Assembly: GCA_907165135.1 (NCBI GenBank) | Contig: OU015568.1 | Location: 16,069,208-16,133,207 of the forward strand | Length of the DNA: 64,000 nt | Reading direction: 5' to 3' | From: Oikopleura dioica | Lineage: Eukaryota; Chordata; Appendicularia; Copelata; Oikopleuridae | Shown: in pieces, positions 57,001 through 64,000 of the stretch | Numbering within the stretch: the first letter of the stretch is position 1 | How the letters are laid out: every line of letters starts with the position of its first letter | The notes under the pieces: generated by a model | Seen by the model: the letters and a program-made list of their open reading frames with translations, nothing else | What the model was told of the DNA's origin: nothing | The model's database searches: none | Program-made: the position numbers and the translations under genes

Positions 57001-59258
57001 CAGTTAATATTTTTTGTCGAATTGTCCGGAATTGTGCGTTTTTTAATTTTTTCCGTTTTCCTCTAAATGTCCGGAATTGTGCGTTACGGAATTGTGCGTA
57101 ACGACTGTAGTTTCTCCTTTTAAAGGTCTAAACCAATTATCGGAAAATTTAATTTTGGAGAAATGAATTTTGAAACGATTAATTTAGGAAAAATGAATTT
57201 TTAAACGATTAATTTTTAAAAAATAATCTAGGACCGACTTATATTGGAAATCCAAATCTCTAGGATCCATTTTTGGATGACCAATAAGATTGCCGTATTT
57301 GGCCTACCGGCCAATCAAAACCCTTCTTCATAAAATCATTTCAAAAATTAGTTCTTCCCAAATTACTCGTTTCAAAATAATTTTATCCCCACTAATTGTT
57401 CCTAAATTATTTTATCCTCACTAATCGTTTCTCTACTAACTTCTCCAAAATTAAATTTTCCAAAAATTGGTTTAACCCCTTTTTAAGACTACGATACCGC
57501 GCAGACCGAGGAAAAAGATGACGCTGAAGTCATCCCTGTTCATCAAAACGTGATCAAAAACTTCTGCAACATCGAAATTTACGCGGTGAAAGACGAAAAA
57601 AGAGAGGACTGCCTCGGATGGATTACGATTATGGAGAAATGCGACTCAGATTTGAGAAGCAGACTGAAAAAGGACGATTTGAGCTTGGAGCAAAGGAAGA
57701 GAATTGCGATGAAAGTGGAAGAAGGAAGAGATTATTTAAAGAGCATTGGAATTTGGCATCAAGATCAGAAGCCGGAAAATATTTTGTTGAAAAATGAAGA
57801 ATGCAAATGGATCGATTTTGGGACAATTGAAGAAGAGACTGGAAGGGAGAGCTACCGAAGGATGGGCTACGCGAGGAAAGGGAGCAAATATCGTGGTAAT
57901 AGCTACTTGTGTAAGTTTTGAATTGAAAATATTTGGAAATAATTTGCTCGCGTTTTTTTTCTCAGATGCTGGATCAGCTGCCTTTTCGGAAAGTTATCAA
58001 CTTTGTGGAAGATTAGGAGGAGATAGATCACAACTTCACGTTTTTATTCTTTGTGATTGGAAAACAGCGTGGAGTCTTCTTTTCAAGCCAATCGAAGAAA
58101 AAGAAAGAAAGAAAATCAAAAAAGAACTAAAGGTAAGAGCTTGTTTCTGCAATTGAATAAATATTTCAAGGCGTACAATGCTGAGTGGCTCTCAAGAGAA
58201 ACTCCATCAACCGAAGAAATCGAAAACTTTTCAAAAATAATTTCTCTTAAAAACCCTTCTTGTGATTTTTGCGTTGACGATCCAAATTTGACAAAATCCT
58301 CAGCAATGGGTAATCTTAAACAAAAGCTGACACGACAGATCAATTTCGACTTCGAGAATGTGACGAAGAATGTTTTAAACCAAAAAGAAAGCAATCTTTG
58401 TGTTCCCATTTCAGTTTCTGTTCTTTTGAGATGGGCAATCAAAAATGATTTGAAATTTGATGATTGGATGATGGAAAATGATTTTACTCTCGAAAAAATC
58501 TTCACAACTCTGACAATGGTAATTTATCCGCGCAGTTTGGCTGGATTTAATCTCAATCCGAAAAAAGAAGAACAAGAATTTCAAGCGAACGAAATCGAAT
58601 TGCTTCTCAGAAGAATGAAATTTGATACTTATCTGAATGAAAGTGGATGGGACAAATTATAATATATCTATTTAGAAGCGAAATTTGATTATGAAAAAGG
58701 TTTTTCAGGAGCAAAACTAAATATTCATTACAATTCTAGTTATCCTGCATCGCAACTTCACCTTTTCCCGCGCTATGACCGTCATCGGCTGTTACCTAAA
58801 TCCCGACGACTCAATAATTTTCCATCAAATGGTGCTGGACCGAATCGAGAACTCCGAATTCATTCTCCAAAACTCTCTCATCGATCATTTCGGCTCTCAA
58901 ATCAGAATCCCTCTTTCTCGCGACTTCTACGCTTCTGAAGAAATGATGAAGGACTGCTTCAACTGCTACAACGATTTTGTTTATTACGGAGAGAACAACG
59001 AGTTTCTTGCTTTGGTCAACGAAAATTTCAACATGGAAAAAGAAAAATGGTACCTCCTACCTCAAGCTTATTCAATAACTCTTACTCCACCTCAAGAATA
59101 CTCACTAAGCTCTCAAAGCTCGGATTCACAAAGCCAGGTAAAATTTAATCCAGCTTTAATATTCTAATTTTAATCTCTAGGCGTCAATTTTTCGAAAAGT
59201 AAAAAAGAAACTTCAATCAGCAGGACGCCGCCTCAAGAAGTTTTTTCATTAAAAGATA
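54004..59258 (+). CDS. Kinase-like protein with putative papain-like C-terminus, copy A
   Basis: Exon 1 (54004-54505) has a helical N-terminus (MQVSTHPKGLTREAV) and the kinase N-lobe: ISAGGEAIVLEDKFGEL as the glycine-rich loop, then GAVRVQ, with Arg where the VAIK lysine is usual. Exon 2 (57488-57910) has the hinge-like ITIMEKCDSDL, catalytic loop WHQDQKPENILLKN (HQD for HRD, Asn kept) and IDFGT. Exon 3 starts 57966, exon 4 at 58171. The C-terminal part contains KESNLCVPISVSVLLRWA and, after about 58760, AMTVIGCYLNPDDSIIF, echoing the Cys and His segments of papain-fold peptidases (Arg stands in the His position). An in-frame TAA at 58660 is followed by coding-like sequence and a frame change near 58770, so the 3' half may be decayed or misassembled. 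Final exon ends LKKFFH near 59258. Confidence 0.5.
54542..55869. mobile_element. Nested foldback element with GGACATTATAAAC repeats (1328 bp)
   Basis: Begins GGTTAGCGGACATTATAAAC and ends with the complement. GTTACGCAC (54533-54541) recurs exactly at 55870-55878, a 9-bp duplication made from the outer element's terminal repeat. Arms of about 320 bp are inverted copies made of tandem GGACATTATAAACAAAC units; the centre includes an AATTATAGATAGTACATATT direct repeat. Confidence 0.88.
56181..56704. mobile_element. Nested element packed with GAACTATTCTGCA repeats (524 bp)
   Basis: AAATAATA flanks both sides (56173-56180, 56705-56712). Ends GGGAGGGGCTCGAAACAATT and its imperfect mirror. The interior carries about twenty copies of GAACTATTCTGC on one strand or the other, around a unique centre at about 56405-56570. 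It interrupts inverted arms (ACAGCTACAGTAAGTCACAA and complement) of the surrounding element. Confidence 0.85.
57120..57486. mobile_element. TTAA-flanked inverted-repeat element (367 bp)
   Basis: TTAAAGGTCTAAACCAATT on the left and AATTGGTTTAACCCC...TTAA on the right. It splits the intron end that reads CTCCTTTTTAAGACTACG in copy B, leaving TTAA on both sides. Confidence 0.8.
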
Positions 59259-59488
59259 TTATTGATTAATAAAACACTTATAAAGAAAAAGAATTTTTAT
59301 CCGGCTTTATTATAGAGTAATTGTCAAACGTCATAATTACTTTTTAATTTTGCGTTATATTTTCTCTATTCTGTGGTTCGTTTTTCGCAAAAATAAATAT
59401 TCTTTCAAACGAATTTTTTTAATCATAAATAATATTTATTAAAGATCCGGGAAAGGTAAAAATGCAGCAAAAAGGAATGAACAAAGTA

Positions 59489-59898
59489 CTATCTCCTCAC
59501 ATCGTAGCGTGAAAACTGTTTCGAAAGCTCCAGTTTCGTATTTCGACTGACATCTCCAAGCCGCCTCGAGAGCGAACCCTTCTTGTCCAGCGTAAAGCTC
59601 CGTGCCTCCTGGACGTTACAAACGAGCGATTCTAGCGTCGAAACGGGAACCTTGCGTTCGCTTTGTCGGGGGCGCGTTATTTCGTGGCTTTTGCTTCGCT
59701 GGGGCGGCGCTGGTTTCTGCGCTTTTCCGTCCTGCTCTTTTATCGGGTGCAGCTTGCGCAGACGATGGCACACCGTCGCACTAGATAGAGCATAGTTACT
59801 GTGTAATTTCAAGCCACTGGCACTTACGCTGGCCACTGATGGATGATATTCAAGTTGCCATTGGCGTCGCCCGCCATCTTCGTCTTCGGGGGCAACAT
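59489..59898 (-). CDS. Small basic uncharacterised protein, two exons
   Basis: Not recognised. Exon 1 starts at 59898 (MLPPKTKMAGDANGNL, ending HQWPA) and is joined in phase by a GT-AG intron (GTAAGTGCC to ATCTAG) to exon 2: ATVCHRLRKLHPIKEQDG, a Pro/Arg/Ser-rich stretch (PPQRSKSHEITRPRQSER) and a C-terminus ending SKQFSRYDVRR at 59489. About 125 residues, basic, probably disordered. It lies on the opposite strand between the two kinase-like copies and has no counterpart after copy B within the window. Confidence 0.55.
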
Positions 59899-60050
59899 AA
59901 CATTACTCTCCTCCTTCATCAAATACTCATTTTAGGTCAAAACATGCTTTTATTCCACGAAAATTGTACATAAACTGCAAGAGCAAAAAATAATTTAGTA
60001 CGTTCTTCGCGTAAGATTCGCCAAGACTTTGTATTTGTTCTGACCCAAAC

Positions 60051-60275
60051 GTGGCTTGGAGTGGATCTCTTTGCTTGTGTGCGATTGCCGTGGCGATTGT
60101 TTTGATACTTTTTCCAGGTAAGAAATTACGGCCTTTATACTGTATTCTGTGCTCGGGAGTTGGAAGTTGTATAGGCCAAATATGCCCAGATTTTCAAAAT
60201 GATAACATGCGAAACATGCGCAGCTTGCGAGAAATTATGATGAAAGGGATAGAAACTTGTCTCGAAATTCAATAA
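60051..60275 (+). CDS. Possible short coding tail shared with 45 kb
   Basis: The end of this frame, RNMRSLREIMMKGIETCL followed by EIQ and TAA, with AATAAA overlapping the stop, is repeated on the minus strand at about 45065-44998 with the same codons and stop. The upstream part differs between loci. It is likely the last exon of a duplicated or transposed gene, or the end of a retroelement ORF. Confidence 0.35.
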   Translation: MAWSGSLCLCAIAVAIVLILFPGKKLRPLYCILCSGVGSCIGQICPDFQNDNMRNMRSLREIMMKGIETCLEIQ

Positions 60276-60517
60276 AGAGTTACGTTTAAAATATGCGATA
60301 ATGAGCATGCGAAAAGATGCATCAAAATATAAGTGCCTGTTTTTTGAAGAAAATTTTCTTATCATAAATTATATTTGTTAAAGAACCGGGAAAAGAGGCT
60401 CCTTGTTGAGTCTTCCGAAGACTCGTTTTCCTCCATGAGTTCGCATTGCGAACTTCGCAAGCTCTACTCTAAATAATTGCTTGATACAAATATTTCGACT
60501 TTTCTCAATCAATGGTT

Positions 60518-60620
60518 TAGTGATGCCTTAATTGAACATGGAAAGTACAAAGATGAAAAAACTGCAATTGCAGTGTGTCCTTCGCGCGAGAGGTGGTTGG
60601 ATGGTCCACCGTTGACTGAG
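60518..60620 (+). other. Exon-like segment upstream of kinase-like copy B
   Basis: Reads SDALIEHGKYKDEKTAIAV and SRERWLDGPPLTE before TAA, homologous to the segment at 53810. Together with the kinase-like frames it defines the duplicated unit. Confidence 0.45.
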
Positions 60621-60674
60621 TAAATATTTTAGTAACTCTCGGGCTTGGACGTGTATCACATTTTAATTGAAAAA

Positions 60675-62595
60675 ATGCAAGTTTCCTCGCATCCAAAAGA
60701 ATTGACTAGAGAAGCTGTTGAGAAATGGCTGCAAGATTTTAAAAAGAAATTGAAGAGAACGACGAGTAGAGATGATTTGGACAGATTGATTTTGTCGGTG
60801 GAGAGATACGAGTTTGAAGATATACATTGTGCTGGGTGGGAAGAGGTTATTTTTCAAAATGGAAAAGGAAGAGTTTTTGGAAAGAATTGGAAGGGAAATT
60901 TTTCAGAACAATGGGCAATGACTTCATTTCAAAAAATGATCCTCGGCGAAAATCCACAATTAGAAGGACGAAGGATCAAGCGCTTAGAACTCAAAGAAGA
61001 AACTGGAGAATGGATTATCGACGAATTTCATCAGCAAAAATTAATTTCAGCCGGAGGAGAAGCAATTGTTTTGGAAGAAAAATTTGGAGGATTGGAAATT
61101 GCGGTTCGAGTTCAAGCTTTTGATTCGGCGCTTTTTGTTGGGAAGACTGAAGAAATGGAATATGAAATTAATCTTTCGGAAGGTATTTTTATTTTTTTAA
61201 AATAGTTTCTCCTTTTTAAGACTACGATACCGCTCATAACGACGAAGAAGACGACGCTGAAGTTATCCCTGTTCATCCAAACGTGATCAAAAACTTCTGC
61301 AACATCGAAATTTACGCGAGCAAAGACGAAAAAAGACAAAACTGCCTCGGATGGATTACGATTATGGAGAAATGCGACTCAGATTTAAGAAGCAGATTGA
61401 AATTGGAAGATTTGAGCTTGGAAAAAAGGAAGAAAATTGCGATTGGAGTGAGAGAGGGATACAAGTATTTGTGGAACATTGGAATTTGGCATTACGATCA
61501 GAAGCGGCAGTTATCTAATTTTGGAAAAACTGAGGATGGATCGTAACAAAAAGGTTTGGTTAAGGAGGGATCATAACACTAAGGATTTTCCAAGGAAGGA
61601 ACGTAACAAAAATTATTTACTAACGATGGAAAGAATTATTTGGAAACTTCGATTTTTCAAGTGCAATTTTAAGGGTGTTAGAGGCCTAACGGCCGAATTA
61701 AAACCCGCCAAAATGAAAGAGGGGGCCGAGAGCTTCATTTTAATGTGGGTTTCTTTAGGCCGGTAGGCCTCTAACACCCTTAAAATTGCACTTGAAAAAT
61801 CGAAGTTTCCAAATAATTCTTTCCATCGTTAGTAAATAATTTTTGTTACGTTCCTTCCTTGGAAAATCCTTAGTGTTATGATCCCTCCTTAACCAAACCT
61901 TTTTGTTACGATCCATCCTTAGTTTTTCCTATTTTAGATAAACGCCTCAGAAGCCGGAAAATATTTTATTGAAAAATGGCGAATGCAAATGGATCGATTT
62001 TGGGATAATTGAGGAAAGTACTGGAAGGGAGAGCTATCGACGAATGGGCTACGCGAGGGAAGGGAGCAAATATAGATATTGTAAATATTTATGTAAGTTT
62101 TGAATTGAAATTATTTGAAAATAATTTGCTCGTGTTTAATTTTTTCTCAGATGCTGGATCTGCTGCCTTTTCGGTAAGTTATCAACTTTGTAAAAGATTG
62201 GGAGTAGGAAGAATAGACGAGTATTCACCACTTCACGTTTTGATTCTATGTGATTGGAAAACTGCCTGGAGTCTTCTTTTCAAACCGATCGAAAGAGACG
62301 GAAGAGAGAAAATTGAAGAAGAACTTAAGGTAAGAGCTTGTTTCTGCAATTGAAGAAATATCAAGGCGTGCAATGCTGAGTGGCTCTCGAGAGGAAATCC
62401 ATTAACCGAAGAAATCGTAAACGTGTCAAAAATAATTTCTCTAAAGAACACGGCTCCGGATTTTTGCCTGGACGATCCAAATTTAACGAAATCGACGGCA
62501 ATGGCGAGTCTCAAGCAAAAACTGACGAGACAGATCAACTTCGACTTCAAAAATGTGACGAAAAGTGTTTTAAACCAAAAAGAAAGTAATCTTTG
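60675..62595 (+). pseudogene. Kinase-like copy B, interrupted twice
   Basis: Tandem paralogue of copy A. Exon 1 (ATG at 60675, MQVSSHPKELTREAV, to 61182) and the 38-nt intron lead to exon 2 from 61221 with the same DYDT start and ITIMEKCDSDL hinge. Within the catalytic loop, WHYDQK is separated from PENILLKN by a 441-bp element with an 8-bp duplication; read through, the frame stops at 61544. Downstream codons remain intact (KWIDFGIIEE, GSAAFSVSYQL), then the homology to copy A ends abruptly inside KESNLCV at about 62595, where LTR-like sequence begins. The lysine-equivalent Arg (AVRVQ) is shared with copy A. An inactive copy is most likely, unless the element is spliced out. Confidence 0.75.
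61506..61946. mobile_element. Foldback element in a kinase catalytic-loop exon (441 bp)
   Basis: TCAGAAGC at 61498-61505 recurs exactly at 61947-61954. Ends GGCAGTTATCTAA and TTAGATAAACGCC are inverted repeats with two differences, followed by arms of about 185 bp that are near-perfect inverted copies around a centre at about 61700-61740. The occupied codons align with uninterrupted GATCAGAAGCCGGAAAAT in copy A. Confidence 0.93.
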
Positions 62596-62915
62596 TGTTA
62601 GAGATGTGCTGAATAAGGGTTTCACCAGCGCATAGGCGCACCCGAGCAAATGTCGTAAACTACATGTCCGCGAGTCCTCGGCACAACTCGACACTCTGAT
62701 TCTGACACTCTGACTTTTGACACTCTGATACAAAGACAACCAAAAGATACTCCTTCTGAAACACTCCACCTTTTGATACACTCTGCTCTCTCCAGAGATC
62801 AATACAATCAACTGTAAACTTAACCGTGTTTGACCATCATGAGGCATGAGCAACTACAGTAGCATAAGGCAACGCCGCCCGGCCAAATATCCAGCACATC
62901 CGTTCAACTTCTATC
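62596..62915 (+). mobile_element. Probable 5' LTR of a retrotransposon
   Basis: Begins TGTTAGAGATG exactly where homology with kinase copy A ends, contains repeated GACACTCTGA motifs (62690-62735), and is followed by TGGTGACTTCGAG (about 62917), a possible primer-binding site opening with TGG. The 3' LTR lies outside the window, so the boundaries are provisional. Confidence 0.5.
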
Positions 62916-62937
62916 TGGTGACTTCGAGAAAACAACA

Positions 62938-64000
62938 ATGGTGCCCACAAGTAAGTCAGTAAGGTATGAGATACAAAGACTGAAAATCTATGGAATTCCG
63001 GATGCTCTTATTTCTCAAATAAAAGCTCATTACAAAATCGAATCAAAAAGAAATTTTCAAAGTGGACTCTTTGAATATTTCTTTAACATTCATGGAGAAG
63101 AAATCAGACCGCACTTATTAGCATGTCCTTTTTATCTGAAAGATAAAAATAAAAACGAACCCTACGCGAATCTTTACCTGGCTCTTGCCTTTCCCGACAA
63201 AAATCAAGTAACGGATGACCAATTTATGAAATTATATTCCTATGACGAACTATGGGAAAAAGTTCCGGAGAATATTGACAATATCCCAATATTTGATCCG
63301 AGAAATATTGGAACTGTCGAGAAAAACATCGAAAATTCTTTAGTTTTTCTGTATAAAAGACATATCATTGATAGGAAAACAATTTCAAATTTCAAATTTG
63401 GGCAATCTGATGAAATTTTTGATCCAGCTCAGACAGAAATTAAAACAGAATATTTTGGGGACAAAAGCTCAATAATTTCAATGATTCAATTGACTGATAA
63501 AAACCAATCCAATGCTTCAAAATTTAAGAGAACGAGGGATATTGAAAGTGAAAAATTAGCCAAAATCACAAGGTCTAAAATAAACTCGAACCCCGCGAAA
63601 ATTTCGTATGACATAAATTTTCTTAGTTCTTCTGAAGATGAATCAGATTCTGGGTCATCAGTCATTCAGATGGGAACCGATGGTCCTGGTTCTCGGGGAA
63701 AATATTTTTCAGAAAGAGATGCGTTAGTGAACAACATTGAGCATTCAGAAGAAATGAAAATGAGTCAAATAAAGAAATTTTCGGCTAACGACGATACTGA
63801 TGGCCTGCTCTTGTGGGCGGAAAATCAGATTTTTAATCTAAAATTGCAAAACTGCAATAAGACATTATCTGATAGTGTGATTATAGGCTCTCTTATCTCA
63901 AAAATTGAAAATAGATCAGTAGCAGATGGAATTTCATCGAAATTACAGGATTTACAGAAACGAGGGATGCAAATTACGATAAAGAGATTTACCGCTTTAA
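62938..64000 (+). CDS. Gag-like ORF of an LTR retrotransposon, open at the window end
   Basis: A continuous frame of 354 codons runs from the ATG at 62938 (MVPTSKSVRYEIQRLKIYG) to the end of the window with no stop. It is hydrophilic, with a Ser/Asp-rich linker (LSSSEDESDSGSS, about 63630) and a predicted helical C-terminal part (GLLLWAENQIFNLKLQN) that would fit a capsid-like domain. There is no zinc knuckle in the visible part. Position behind a putative LTR and primer-binding site supports Gag; no pol motif is visible yet. A host gene is the alternative. Confidence 0.55.
   Translation, partial: MVPTSKSVRYEIQRLKIYGIPDALISQIKAHYKIESKRNFQSGLFEYFFNIHGEEIRPHLLACPFYLKDKNKNEPYANLYLALAFPDKNQVTDDQFMKLYSYDELWEKVPENIDNIPIFDPRNIGTVEKNIENSLVFLYKRHIIDRKTISNFKFGQSDEIFDPAQTEIKTEYFGDKSSIISMIQLTDKNQSNASKFKRTRDIESEKLAKITRSKINSNPAKISYDINFLSSSEDESDSGSSVIQMGTDGPGSRGKYFSERDALVNNIEHSEEMKMSQIKKFSANDDTDGLLLWAENQIFNLKLQNCNKTLSDSVIIGSLISKIENRSVADGISSKLQDLQKRGMQITIKRFTAL

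Larger units (their letters stand above)
54528..57107. mobile_element. Tc1/mariner-like non-autonomous element (2580 bp, with nested insertions)
   Basis: Ends CAGTCGTTACGCAC and GTGCGTAACGACTG, flanked by TA on both sides (54526-54527 and 57108-57109). The unoccupied site in copy B reads AAAATAGTTTCTCC, exactly the sequence left by removing the element and one TA. Repeats of CAATTCCGGACA / TGTCCGGAATTG lie near both ends. No transposase ORF. Confidence 0.92.
54506..57487 (+). other. Transposon-expanded intron 1 of kinase-like copy A
   Basis: The donor GGAAG|GTATTTTTTA and acceptor TTTTTAAG|ACTACG are the same as in copy B, where the intron is only 38 nt (61183-61220). Here it is 2982 nt, the difference being two primary insertions (54528-57107 and 57120-57486) and elements nested in the first. 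Confidence 0.9.

Overview
This is a eukaryotic nuclear window, most likely from a larvacean (appendicularian) tunicate such as Oikopleura. The grounds are indirect. Genes are tightly packed, many introns are only about 37-60 nt, same-strand genes sit about 50-75 nt apart with splice-acceptor-like sequence just before the downstream ATG (as in trans-spliced operons), TTAGGG-type repeats occur, and at least one intron is best explained as GA-AG. Animal-specific genes include polycystin-2, POLDIP2, an ABCA-type transporter and a DAP1 homologue. The species itself is an inference.

Layout. 1-1202: no gene supported. 1203-5127 (minus): a small ORF followed by a PKD2-type channel, spaced like a two-gene operon; a TTAA-flanked MITE sits in a PKD2 intron. 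5258-6274 (plus): two tandem paralogous small proteins. 6462-7650 (plus): a secreted kelch-repeat protein whose frame is broken twice. 7723-11200: a non-autonomous hAT-like transposon loaded with about 45 copies of a 56-bp GC-hairpin minisatellite. 11443-17616 (minus): a BAR-like protein, POLDIP2 (with a MITE inside a coding exon), a SAP-domain nuclear protein and a Cys-rich putative zinc-binding protein. 17928-19485 (plus): an unrecognised protein. 19810-25114 (plus): a complete ABCA-type transporter. 25186-29101: a second hAT-like element with different terminal repeats, carrying about 54 copies of a diverged form of the same minisatellite.

29.1-50.7 kb is gene-poor and repeat-rich. It has about a dozen copies of one MITE family with GAAGCCGC/GCGGCTTC hairpins, interstitial telomere-like tracts and ATTTTAACGGA-type inverted repeats. 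Four split genes lie within it: a secreted Cys-containing protein, a small membrane protein, a DAP1 homologue and an unrecognised helical protein. 50842-53698 (plus) encodes a secreted multi-TIL-domain protein with a 746-bp foldback element in its last intron.

53.8-62.6 kb holds two tandem copies of a kinase-like gene whose C-terminal region may be papain-like. Copy A's first intron has grown from about 38 nt (copy B) to about 3 kb by nested transposon insertions. Copy B has a foldback element in its catalytic-loop codons and is then cut off by a probable LTR retrotransposon, whose gag-like ORF stays open to the window end (62938-64000).

The main theme is transposons meeting gene structure. 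At least eleven independent insertions can be dated by exact or near-exact target-site duplications, several in or beside exons and splice sites. The same minisatellite cassette occurs inside two different transposon backbones.
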